DNA from: Streptomyces sp. CG4 | GTDB lineage: Bacteria > Actinomycetota > Actinomycetes > Streptomycetales > Streptomycetaceae | Length of the DNA: 64,000 bases | Direction of reading: 5' to 3' | NCBI RefSeq assembly: GCF_041080655.1 | Contig: NZ_CP163525.1 | Span: 2,976,001 to 3,040,000, forward strand | Shown here: piece after piece, positions 46,447-54,057 of the stretch | How the letters are laid out: every line of letters starts with the position of its first letter | Position numbering within the stretch: the first letter of the stretch is position 1 | The notes under the pieces: generated by a model | The model's input: only the letters and a program-made list of their open reading frames with translations | The model's database searches: none | Told to the model about the DNA's origin: nothing | Made by a program: the position numbers and the translations under genes

Positions 46447-46480
46447 AAAAAACCCCTCGTGCCCTAGGGCAAGCGAGGGG
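46447..46480 (-). terminator. ilvB attenuator terminator
   Basis: On the minus strand CCCCTCG (46480-46474) pairs with CGAGGGG (46459-46453), with an inner GCCC/GGGC extension, and is followed by TTTTTT (46452-46447). It lies between the leader peptide and ilvB. Confidence 0.92.
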
Positions 46481-46498
46481 AGCGCGCCGGTGAGGTCG

Positions 46499-46534
46499 CT
46501 GGGGATTCCGGATCGTGGTCCGGTCGATTCCCAG
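46499..46534 (-). promoter_or_regulatory. Upstream hairpin of the ilvB attenuator
   Basis: CTGGG/CCCAG ends with an inner TCCGGA/TCCGG pair form an imperfect hairpin beginning two bases after the leader stop codon. In classical attenuation this region would alternate between a pause/protector hairpin and an antiterminator. Confidence 0.6.
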
Positions 46535-46535
46535 C

Positions 46536-46577
46536 TCAGCCGACGCGCTGTCCAAGTACGAGAATTCGGGTGCGCAT
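46536..46577 (-). CDS. ilvB leader peptide (MRTRILVLGQRVG)
   Basis: A 13-codon peptide with Ile, Leu, Val, Leu in a row and a later Val. The ATG at 46577 is preceded by GGAGGG (46591-46586) with an 8-base spacer. It matches the leader known by comparative genomics upstream of actinobacterial ilvB operons. Ribosome stalling at the regulatory codons under branched-chain amino acid shortage should prevent the terminator at 46447-46480 from forming. Confidence 0.92.
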   Translation of the reverse strand: MRTRILVLGQRVG

Positions 46578-46610
46578 GGCACTGACCCTCCCCCCGACGC
46601 GCACCAGGTG

Positions 46611-49600
46611 TCAAGTGGGTGGGACAGGAGTCTCAGAATGTGAACGCAGGGCACTGCCGCCTCCCAGGACAGCGGGTACACCCCCTGTGTACACCCCCGC
46701 ACGCCCCTGTGGCTCCCTGAGACTGCCGGCGAAGGCCGGTTCCGCCGGTGCGTGCGGCACCGGATAGTGGCCGGTACCCAGCGCCCGGCGCAGCCGGTAC
46801 TCGTCCAGCGGCCCGGCGAACGCCATGCCCTGCCCGTGCGTGCAGCCCATCGCGCGCAGCGCGACCACCTGCTCCGGCAGATCCACACCCTCGGCCATGG
46901 ACTGCAGCCCGAGATCCCCGGCGATCCGCAGCAGACCACTGGTGATCTTGTGCAGCCGCGCGGACTCCACGACACCCTCGACCAGACTGCGGTCGAGCTT
47001 CAGGATGTCGACGGGCAGCCTTCTGAGGGCCGTGATGGCCGCGTGGCCGCTGCCGAAGCCGTCCAGCGCGATCCGCACCCCGAGCCGGCTGAGCGCGGTC
47101 AGCCGGCGCTCCAGCTCGTCCAGGGAGATCCGCGGATCGGTGTCGGACAGTTCGACGACCAGCGCGCCGGGCGGCAGCCCGTGCCGGGTCAGCAGCGCCT
47201 CCACCGAGCCCAGCGGCATGGAGCGGTCCAGCAGCCGCCGGGCGCTCATCCGTACGGTCACCGGGGCGACGACCCCGATGGCCGCCCGCTCGGCGGCCTG
47301 CTCGACGGCCTCCTGCAGGATCCAGCGGTCCAGTTCGGCGGTCTTGTCACCGTCCTCGGCCACCCGCAGGAACTCCGCCGGGGTGAACAGCACCCCCTGC
47401 GAGGAGCGCCAGCGCGCCTGCGCCGAGACCGCCGCGATCCGGCCACCCGTCAGGCACACCACCGGCTGGTGCAGCAGCGCGAACTCGCCGTCGTGCAGCG
47501 CGGCGCGCAGCCGGGTGGCCAACTCCGCCTTGCGTACGACGTCCTGCTGCATCTGCGGCTTGTACAGCTCGACCCGGCCCTTTCCGGCCGATTTCGCGCG
47601 GTACATCGCCAGGTCGGCGTTGCGCAGCAGCTCGCCCGCGCCGAGGCCCGGCTCGGCGAAGGCGACGCCGATGGAAGCGTTGACCCGGACATCGTTGCCG
47701 TCGATCGGGTACGGCTGGGAGAGGGTCACCCGCAGGCGTTCGGCCAGCTCCAGGATGTTCCGCTCCCGGGCGGCACGGTCCCGGGTGCCGTCTCCGACGA
47801 TCAGGGCCGCGAACTCGTCGCCGCCCAGCCGGGAGGCGGTGTCCCCCTGCCGGACCGCGTCCTGCAGTCTGCGGGCGGCCTGGACGAGCAGCTCGTCCCC
47901 GGCCTGGTGCCCGATCGTGTCGTTGACGGCCTTGAAGCCGTCCAGGTCGATGAAGAGCACGGCCGTGTTGCGCAGCGCCGCGCCCCGGTCGGTGGCCCGG
48001 CGGCCGGACAGGGCCTGCTGCACGCGCCGGGTGAACAGCGCGCGGTTGGGCAGGTCGGTCAGCGGGTCGTGCTCGGCGTTGTGCTGCAACTGCGCCTGCA
48101 GGCGCACGCGTTCGGTCACGTCCCGGCTGTTGAAGATCAGGCCGCCGTGGTGGCGGTTGACGGTCGACTCCACATTGAGCCAGCCTCCCCCGCTCTCGGC
48201 TTCTCCCCCAGCCTCCGGCCGGGAGGTGCCCCCAGAGCGGGAGGTGCCCCCACCGCCGAACCGGAAGCGGCACTCGATGCGGGTGGTCGGTTCCTCCAGT
48301 GGGCTGGCGGCGAGGAAGCGGCGCACCTCGTGCACCACGCAGCCCAGGTCCTCCGGGTGGATCAGACTGGCCAGCTCGCTGCCGACCAGTTCCTCGGCGG
48401 GCCGGCCGTAGACCCCGGCGGCGGCCGGGGAGACGTAGCGCAGGATGCCGTTGGGTGCGGCGATCATGATCACGTCGCTGGAGCCCTGCACCAGGGAGCG
48501 GAAGTGGTTCTCCTTCTGCGCCAGTTCCTGGGTGAGGGTGATGTTGTCCAGCAGCATGATGCCCTGGCGGATGACGAGTGCGAGCACGACGGCGCCCGCG
48601 GTGATCAGGACCACGTGGTCGGGCCGGCGGCCGTTGAGGACGTTGTACAGGATGCCCAGGGTGCACACGGCGGCGGCGAGGTACGGGGTGAGTGCGGCGA
48701 TGGAGCCGGTGAGCGGCCGGCCGGCCGGATACCGGCTGTGCTCACCTCCCGGTGCGGGCACGGACACGTGCTGGTGACCCGTGCCGCGCTGTCCGGGCAG
48801 GTGCTCGTGGACCACGCGGGTGTGCCCGTCCGGTACGTGCGCCTCCTGCGCGCCCGTGGCGCGCGGTGCGGCCCAGGGGGCGTAGGCGAGCAGCAGCGAA
48901 CCGGCGAACCAGCCGGCGTCCAGCAGCTGTCCGGAGCGGTAGCTGCTGTGCAGCAGCGGCGAGGTGAACAGCGCGTCGCACATCACGGTCAGCGCGAGCG
49001 CGCCGATCGCGGTGTTCACCGCGGTGCGGTTGCCCGGGGCACGGCGGAAGTGCAGCGCGAGCACCATGCTGACGAGCGCGATGTCGAGCAGCGGGTACGC
49101 CAGCGACAGCGCGGTGTGCGCCACGCTCGGTCCGTCGAAGCGGGCCGCCTGGGCGAGCGCGAGGCTCCACGACAGCGTGAGCAGCGAGCCGCCGATCAGC
49201 CAGGCGTCGAGCCCCAGGCAGATCCAGCCGGCCTTGGTCACCGGCCGTTTGGCGAGCACCAGCAGGCCCACGATGGCGGGCGGCGCGAAGCACAGGAAGA
49301 ACAGATCGGCGTAGGAGGGGCTGGGCACGGGCCGTCCTAGGACCACCTCGTACCACCCCCAGACGGCGTTGCCGAGGGCCGCCATCGCCGAGGAGAGGGC
49401 GAACAGCAGCCAGGCCGAGCGGAAACGAATGCGCGGATTGCGGGCGTACAGGAAGCAGGAGACGGCGGCGGTGCCCGCGGCGGCGCTCAGCCCGAAGTCG
49501 CCCATGATCAGCGCCATTTCGCCCGCACCCCAGTCGAACGCGGCCCCGACGGCGTAGGCCGCGCAGACCAGGGCGAGGACGAGTTGCTCCAGCGTGCGGG

Positions 49601-49997
49601 GGCCCTCGCCGACGCCCGGCCGGCGGTGCGGCGGCGCCTGCTGTGGAAGCGGTGCGCGCACCGCTCCGTCGAGGGCGGTCGTCATCGAGGGCGGCGCGCT
49701 CACCGGGGCCTCCCGGTGAGCGCCGCTCCCGGGTCCCGACGGTCCCGGTGCGCTGGGTGCGTGTGCCTCCTGCGGGCGCTGTGCCTCCGCTGGTGATGGC
49801 TGGTGTGGTGGCCGCGTCTGCGCGTGGCCGTGCGCCAGGGCCGCCGTCGGCGGCTCCGCCGCGTCGGATCGTTCGTCCATAGGCCGTGCATCGCCCGTCG
49901 CCCCCCTCACAAAATCTGAAATGTCCATCCCCGGCGCCGTACGTCGACGGCGCAGCCCCTGTCGGGACGATACACCAGGATCGTCACTCAGGGACAT
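46611..49997 (-). CDS. Membrane PAS-GGDEF-EAL protein with degenerate EAL domain
   Basis: A 1128-aa cyclic-di-GMP-related protein. A disordered Pro/Ala-rich N-terminus (1-135) precedes about ten membrane helices (136-480), a PAS domain (about 497-632), GGDEF (641-815) and EAL (825-1085). The GGDEF motif is intact (725-729) with an RxxD inhibitory site (RQGD, 716-719), so diguanylate cyclase activity is likely. The EAL signature is SAQ (858-860), the conserved Asn and the DDFG pair are altered (MSARR, LDGFGSG), and AEGVE is AEGVD, so phosphodiesterase activity is probably lost. A palindromic repeat is inserted in the PAS-encoding part. It resembles the streptomycete composite protein called CdgE in some species, from memory. 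It is transcribed separately, upstream of ilvB. Confidence 0.9.
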   Translation of the reverse strand: MSLSDDPGVSSRQGLRRRRTAPGMDISDFVRGATGDARPMDERSDAAEPPTAALAHGHAQTRPPHQPSPAEAQRPQEAHAPSAPGPSGPGSGAHREAPVSAPPSMTTALDGAVRAPLPQQAPPHRRPGVGEGPRTLEQLVLALVCAAYAVGAAFDWGAGEMALIMGDFGLSAAAGTAAVSCFLYARNPRIRFRSAWLLFALSSAMAALGNAVWGWYEVVLGRPVPSPSYADLFFLCFAPPAIVGLLVLAKRPVTKAGWICLGLDAWLIGGSLLTLSWSLALAQAARFDGPSVAHTALSLAYPLLDIALVSMVLALHFRRAPGNRTAVNTAIGALALTVMCDALFTSPLLHSSYRSGQLLDAGWFAGSLLLAYAPWAAPRATGAQEAHVPDGHTRVVHEHLPGQRGTGHQHVSVPAPGGEHSRYPAGRPLTGSIAALTPYLAAAVCTLGILYNVLNGRRPDHVVLITAGAVVLALVIRQGIMLLDNITLTQELAQKENHFRSLVQGSSDVIMIAAPNGILRYVSPAAAGVYGRPAEELVGSELASLIHPEDLGCVVHEVRRFLAASPLEEPTTRIECRFRFGGGGTSRSGGTSRPEAGGEAESGGGWLNVESTVNRHHGGLIFNSRDVTERVRLQAQLQHNAEHDPLTDLPNRALFTRRVQQALSGRRATDRGAALRNTAVLFIDLDGFKAVNDTIGHQAGDELLVQAARRLQDAVRQGDTASRLGGDEFAALIVGDGTRDRAARERNILELAERLRVTLSQPYPIDGNDVRVNASIGVAFAEPGLGAGELLRNADLAMYRAKSAGKGRVELYKPQMQQDVVRKAELATRLRAALHDGEFALLHQPVVCLTGGRIAAVSAQARWRSSQGVLFTPAEFLRVAEDGDKTAELDRWILQEAVEQAAERAAIGVVAPVTVRMSARRLLDRSMPLGSVEALLTRHGLPPGALVVELSDTDPRISLDELERRLTALSRLGVRIALDGFGSGHAAITALRRLPVDILKLDRSLVEGVVESARLHKITSGLLRIAGDLGLQSMAEGVDLPEQVVALRAMGCTHGQGMAFAGPLDEYRLRRALGTGHYPVPHAPAEPAFAGSLREPQGRAGVYTGGVPAVLGGGSALRSHSETPVPPT
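48186..48257. repeat. Dispersed palindromic repeat inserted in-frame in the PAS coding region
   Basis: CTCCCCCAG-CCTCCGGCCGGGAGG-TGCCCCCAG (48203-48235) plus a second half copy GGGAGGTGCCCCCA (48239-48252). Residues 581-604 of the protein, a Gly/Ser/Thr-rich stretch, are encoded here and interrupt the PAS pattern between CRFRF and GWLNVES. GGGAGGTGCCCCCAG is identical at 30456-30470. Confidence 0.75.
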
Positions 49998-50114
49998 AGC
50001 TTCTCTACGCTCCGTGACGACCAGCGGGGATGCGGGTACGGCCCGCGTCCGAGGGGTTGCGGAGGGTGCTGGACGAGGGGTCCTTCCGCTCTAACGAGGC
50101 CGCGAGCGAAGCGA

Positions 50115-51068
50115 TTACGGCCCTGTCGTCAAGACCACGTTGCGCAGGGGCTCGTGGCGCACGAACCGGGTCAGCTGGTCGGCGAGGAGCCGCTTGGCGC
50201 GCGGCAGGAAGGCCGAGGAGGGCCCGCCCACATGCGGGCTGATGAGCACGCCCGGGGCCTGCCAGAGCGGGTGTCCGGGCGGCAGCGGCTCGGGGTCGGT
50301 GACGTCGAGGGCCGCGCCGATCCGGCCGCTCTCCAGCTCCGTGAGCAGCGCCTTGGTGTCGACGACGGGCCCGCGCGCCACGTTCACCAGCAGCGCCCCG
50401 TCCTTCATCCGCGCCAGGAATTCGGCGTCCACCAGCCCCCTCGTCTCCTCCGTCAAGGGCGTGGAAAGGATCACGACGTCGGCGTGTGGAAGCAGGGAGG
50501 GCAAATCGGTGAGCGGGTGCACCGGACCGCGCGCCGTGGTGCGCTCAGAGCGCGCGACGCGCGCCACCCGCGCGAGCTCAAAGGGCGCGAGCCGGTCTTC
50601 GATGGCGGCGCCGATCGCGCCGTAGCCGACGATGAGGACGCTCTTGTCGGCGAGGGCGGGATGGACCGCGCTCTCCCAGCGCTCCTGTTGCTGGGCACGG
50701 ACGAATCCGGGGATGCCGCGCAGGGAGGCGAGGGTCAGGGTGAGGGCGAGTTCGGCGGTGCTCGCCTCGTGCACCCCGCGCGCGTTGCACAGCTGGACGC
50801 CCGGCCGGATGACCGACAGCTGCGTGGTGACGTCGTCGACGCCGGCCGTCAGCGTCTGGATGACCCGGACGTTGGCCAGCCGCTCCAGCGGACGCACTCT
50901 GACCGACAGCCGCTTCATGTACGGCACCACGTACACGACGCAGTCCGCAGGGTCGCCGGGAAAGGGCTGGTTCCCGTCCTCGCCTCCGTCCCAGAACAGG
51001 TACCGGGGCCCCTCGGGAAGCCCCTCGATCTCCTCCGGCGCTATGGGCAGCCATACGTCTGCAGTCAT
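50115..51068 (-). CDS. D-isomer-specific 2-hydroxyacid dehydrogenase
   Basis: A 317-aa NAD(P)-dependent dehydrogenase. The Rossmann motif is KSVLIVGYGAIGAAIEDRL. The catalytic triad is visible as Arg in LLVNVARGPVVD, Glu in ALDVTDPEPLPPGHP and His in ISPHVGGPSSAF. The short N-terminal domain (DVWLPIAPEEIEGLPEG) and overall sequence resemble the glyoxylate/hydroxypyruvate or phosphonate-type branch, but the substrate is uncertain. The start is the ATG at 51068. It is divergent from an aldo/keto reductase, with 226 bases between starts. Confidence 0.9.
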   Translation of the reverse strand: MTADVWLPIAPEEIEGLPEGPRYLFWDGGEDGNQPFPGDPADCVVYVVPYMKRLSVRVRPLERLANVRVIQTLTAGVDDVTTQLSVIRPGVQLCNARGVHEASTAELALTLTLASLRGIPGFVRAQQQERWESAVHPALADKSVLIVGYGAIGAAIEDRLAPFELARVARVARSERTTARGPVHPLTDLPSLLPHADVVILSTPLTEETRGLVDAEFLARMKDGALLVNVARGPVVDTKALLTELESGRIGAALDVTDPEPLPPGHPLWQAPGVLISPHVGGPSSAFLPRAKRLLADQLTRFVRHEPLRNVVLTTGP

Positions 51069-51294
51069 GGCATGGAGGCTATGTCCTGCCCGGCGCGTCC
51101 GGTCGGACCGGCCGGAGAAAATCCGCGGCAGCCGGTCGGCACGGGTGAACGAGGGCCACGGGGTCCGCCGCGCGCGTCAGGCACGGTGCCCCCCGCGCGC
51201 GTCTTCGGCCGGGGGGTCCGAGCAGGCCCTACGTCGGGTACGCGCGCGTGCAGAGGTTAGGTTGGGGTCCGGGCAGAGGGAGGGTCACGAGCAG

Positions 51295-52293
51295 GTGGAG
51301 CGCAGGACGATCGGCGCGGGGGCGCTCGCGGTGGGGGCCATCGGACTCGGGTGCATGCCGATGAGCTGGGCGTACAGCGGGTCACGGCAGCGGGGCGACA
51401 CATCGGTCAAGGCCGTGCACCGGGCGCTGGACCTGGGCTCGACCCTCCTCGACACGGCGGACATGTACGGCCCGTTCACCAACGAACTGCTCCTCGGCCG
51501 GGTGCTGAAGGAGCGGCGCGCGGACGCCTTCGTCTCCACGAAGGTGGGGCTGCTGGTGGGCGAGCAGCACATCGTGGCCAACGGCCGCCCCGGGTATGTG
51601 AAGCGGGCCTGCGACGCCTCGCTGCGGCGGCTGCAGACCGACGTGATCGACCTCTACCAGCTGCACCGCGCCGACCCCGAGGTCCCCGTCGAGGAGACCT
51701 GGGGCGCGATGGCCGAGCTGGTGCGGGCCGGCAAGGTGCGGGCGCTGGGCCTGTGCGCGGTGGGCGCGCGCGGCGGCCGCCGCTCCGGGGGCGGGCTGCA
51801 CGACGCCACCTTGCGGCAACTGCAGCGGGTGCAGCAGGTGTTCCCGGTGGCCGCGGTGGAGGCGGAGCTGTCGGTGTGGTCGCCGGAGGCCCTGCAGGCG
51901 CTGCTGCCGTGGTGCGAGGCGCGGGGCGTGGGCCTCCTCGCGGCGATGCCGCTGGGCAACGGCTTCCTGAGCGGCACGCTGACGCCCGGCGAGGGCTTCG
52001 AACCGGACGACGTCCGGGCCCGCCATCCCCGCTTCACCGCCGAGATGATGGCAGCCAACCAGCCGATCGTCGCGGGCCTGCGCCGCATCGCGCGCCGCCA
52101 CGGCGACCACGTCACCCCGGCCCAGGTGGCCCTGGCCTGGGTCCTGTCCCAGGGCCGCCATGTGATCGCCCTCCCGGGCACGAAACAGGAACGCTGGGCG
52201 ACGGAGAACGCGGCGGCGACCGAGGTACACCTGACCGAGCAGGACTTGACGGAGATATCGGGGCTGCCTGCGGCACGGGGGTCTTGGGACTGA
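51295..52293 (+). CDS. Aldo/keto reductase
   Basis: A 332-aa (beta/alpha)8 NADPH oxidoreductase of the AKR13-like type. The catalytic tetrad is visible: Asp and Tyr in LLDTADMYGPFTNE, Lys in FVSTKVGLLVG and His in LYQLHRADPEVP. The cofactor-binding ALPGTKQERWATENAAA segment is near the end. The GTG at 51295 follows GAGGGAGGG (51277-51285); the frame is open far upstream, but the conserved sequence starts here. The physiological aldehyde is unknown. The gene is followed by a G-rich tract and then a lipoprotein gene in the same direction. Confidence 0.9.
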   Translation: MERRTIGAGALAVGAIGLGCMPMSWAYSGSRQRGDTSVKAVHRALDLGSTLLDTADMYGPFTNELLLGRVLKERRADAFVSTKVGLLVGEQHIVANGRPGYVKRACDASLRRLQTDVIDLYQLHRADPEVPVEETWGAMAELVRAGKVRALGLCAVGARGGRRSGGGLHDATLRQLQRVQQVFPVAAVEAELSVWSPEALQALLPWCEARGVGLLAAMPLGNGFLSGTLTPGEGFEPDDVRARHPRFTAEMMAANQPIVAGLRRIARRHGDHVTPAQVALAWVLSQGRHVIALPGTKQERWATENAAATEVHLTEQDLTEISGLPAARGSWD

Positions 52294-52425
52294 GGGGCGT
52301 GGGACTGAGGGGGTGTGGGGGCCGGGGGCCAGGGGCCAGGGGCCGGTGTCCGGGGGCCGCGGGCTGGGATCGAGGGCCAGGTTCCTGGATTCGGGGCCCG
52401 GGGATTGGGACCCCGGCCCCACCGG
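52287..52425 (+). repeat. G-rich low-complexity tract (quadruplex potential)
   Basis: Between two plus-strand genes lies a run with many G3-G5 blocks, including tandem ggggccag units near 52328-52342 and a mirrored C-rich end. No coding or terminator structure is clear. The pattern could fold as G-quadruplexes on the non-template strand. Confidence 0.6.
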
Positions 52426-52512
52426 GCAGGCCCTGGACCCCACCCGGCCGGTGTATGAGAAGTGGTACTCGTAAATCCGTCGCCGGACCGCCGCCTCGAA
52501 GGGACCCTGATC

Positions 52513-53676
52513 GTGCAACGTCGAGCTGTGCCTGCCGTGTTGGCCGTGGCTGCCCTCCTGCTCGCGGCCGGGTGCTCCTCCGGCGGAGGGCACTTCCCCC
52601 TCGCCCCCGGGCGGACGGCGTCCCCGGGTACGGCGGCGGGCGCGTCCCCCTCCGGCCGGGTCGCCGATCCCGCCCCGCCGGCCAAGGGCTCGGTGAAGGT
52701 GCTGCGCACCGTCGCCGAGGGCCTGAGGACGCCGTGGGGACTGGCCCCGCTGCCCGGCGGCGGTCTGCTGGTGTCCTCGCGTGACGACGGGACGATCGTC
52801 CGGATCGACGAGAAGACGGGCCGCACGACCGTGCTGGGCAAGGTCTCCGGGGTCGCCCCGGCCGGTGAGGGCGGTCTGCTGGGCATCGCCCTCTCCCCCG
52901 ACTACGCCGCGGACCACATGGTCTACGCCTACTTCACCTCCGCCTCGGACAACCGCATCGCCCGCATGCTGTACGACGAGCGCAAGCCCGCCGGTGAGCA
53001 ACTGGGCGCTCCGGACACGGTGTTCAAGGGCATCCCCAAGGGCACCGTCCACAACGGCGGCCGGATCGCCTTCGGTCCGGACGGGATGCTGTACGCGGGC
53101 ACCGGCGAGAGCGGCACACGTGGCCTGGCCCAGGACAAGAAGTCCCTGGGTGGCAAGATCCTGCGCCTGACCCCGGAGGGCGAACCGGCTCCGGGCAACC
53201 CCTTCCCCGGCTCGCCGGTGTACTCGTACGGCCACCGCAACGTCCAGGGCCTCGCCTGGGACGACCGACAGCGCCTGTTCGCCTCGGAGTTCGGCCAGGA
53301 CACCTGGGACGAGCTGAACGCGATCAAGCCGGGCGGCAACTACGGCTGGCCGCAGGCCGAGGGCAGGTCCTCCGACGCCGCGTTGCAGAACCCGATGGCC
53401 CAGTGGCACACCGACGACGCCTCCCCCAGCGGCATCGCCTACGTGAAGGGCGTGATCTGGATGGCCGGTCTGAAGGGGCAGCGCCTGTGGCGCATCCCGC
53501 TGCGCGGCACGGAGACCTCGGCGGCACCGCAGCCCTTCCTCACCGGCACGTACGGCCGGCTGCGCACGGTGGTCGCGGCGGGCGGCGACCGGGTGTGGCT
53601 GGTGACGAGCAACACGGACGGCCGGGGACATCCGAAGCAAGGGGACGACCGGGTGCTGGAGGCGCAGGTGAGGTAA
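52513..53676 (+). CDS. PQQ-dependent sugar dehydrogenase-like lipoprotein
   Basis: A 387-aa exported lipoprotein: basic N-terminus, hydrophobic stretch and lipobox LLAAGCSS (Cys about residue 22), then a Ser/Pro-rich linker and a six-bladed beta-propeller of the glucose/sorbosone dehydrogenase family. Typical segments are LRTPWGLAPLPGGGLLVSSR, EGGLLGIALSPDY, the HNGGRIAFGPDGMLYAGTGE loop and SYGHRNVQGLAWD. Members oxidise aldose sugars using PQQ or are cofactor-free structural relatives. No pqq genes are nearby, so PQQ use is uncertain. The GTG at 52513 is the most plausible start. Confidence 0.88.
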   Translation: MQRRAVPAVLAVAALLLAAGCSSGGGHFPLAPGRTASPGTAAGASPSGRVADPAPPAKGSVKVLRTVAEGLRTPWGLAPLPGGGLLVSSRDDGTIVRIDEKTGRTTVLGKVSGVAPAGEGGLLGIALSPDYAADHMVYAYFTSASDNRIARMLYDERKPAGEQLGAPDTVFKGIPKGTVHNGGRIAFGPDGMLYAGTGESGTRGLAQDKKSLGGKILRLTPEGEPAPGNPFPGSPVYSYGHRNVQGLAWDDRQRLFASEFGQDTWDELNAIKPGGNYGWPQAEGRSSDAALQNPMAQWHTDDASPSGIAYVKGVIWMAGLKGQRLWRIPLRGTETSAAPQPFLTGTYGRLRTVVAAGGDRVWLVTSNTDGRGHPKQGDDRVLEAQVR

Positions 53677-53727
53677 CGCCCACCGGACGCCTCACGTCTC
53701 CCTGCCAGACGCCTCCCACCTCACGCC

Positions 53728-54000
53728 TCACGCCCCTTCGGCGGCCTCTTGGCGGCTCTCCGCCTGCTCCTCCTCCTGCTCCTCCTCCTGCTCCTCCTCC
53801 TGCTCCTCCTCCTGCTCCTGCTCCTCCTCGTCAGGCGACGGGTCGGGAAGACGTATGACCGCCTTCCCGGACGTCAGGTCGATGGGGCCGCGCCCTGGGT
53901 CGGCGTCGCCCACGTCCTCTCGGGTCAGTTCCAGACGGTTCTGCTCGTCCCGGGTGTGTTTGCGGCCGGGCGCGAACAGTTCCTCGAAGGCGTTGAACAC
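53728..54000 (-). CDS. DUF6191-type small protein with acidic QEEE repeat tail
   Basis: A 90-aa protein. Residues 1-55 (MFNAFEELFAPGRKHTRDEQ...) match the small DUF6191 family common in streptomycetes, with no known function. The C-terminal third is an almost pure Glu/Gln tract built from EEEQ units encoded by a 12-bp tandem repeat. The tail makes the protein longer and far more acidic than usual. The gene stands alone, convergent with the lipoprotein gene and upstream-facing the LAL regulator end. Confidence 0.8.
   Translation of the reverse strand: MFNAFEELFAPGRKHTRDEQNRLELTREDVGDADPGRGPIDLTSGKAVIRLPDPSPDEEEQEQEEEQEEEQEEEQEEEQAESRQEAAEGA
53765..53812. repeat. 12-bp tandem repeat (tgctcctcctcc x4)
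   Basis: Four perfect 12-bp copies at 53765-53812, followed by imperfect copies to about 53830. They encode the EEEQ tail of the DUF6191 protein on the minus strand. Copy number is divisible without frame change, so length variation between strains is expected. Confidence 0.92.
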
Positions 54001-54057
54001 GGCTGCTCCCCCGCTTTCTCCCCTTTGCGGCCTTACGGCTTGTCCCCAGCGTAGGTC

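Noticed and set aside
46609..46614. TTGACA on the minus strand as the ilvB -35 box
   Set aside because: A -10 box at the proper spacing would fall on the leader's Shine-Dalgarno and would start transcription too late to include it.
50632..51294. Upstream part of the long plus frame preceding the aldo/keto reductase
   Set aside because: Conserved reductase sequence begins at 51295 behind a good ribosome binding site. The upstream part is antisense to the hydroxyacid dehydrogenase.
53761..53830. Repeated 12-bp units considered as a CRISPR-like array
   Set aside because: The copies are directly adjacent with no spacers and are translated as EEEQ repeats.
53749..54054. Plus-strand frame encoding a long poly-Leu run, resembling a transmembrane peptide
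   Set aside because: The Leu run is the antisense of the tgctcctcctcc repeat that encodes the Glu/Gln tail of the DUF6191 protein. It has no ribosome binding site.
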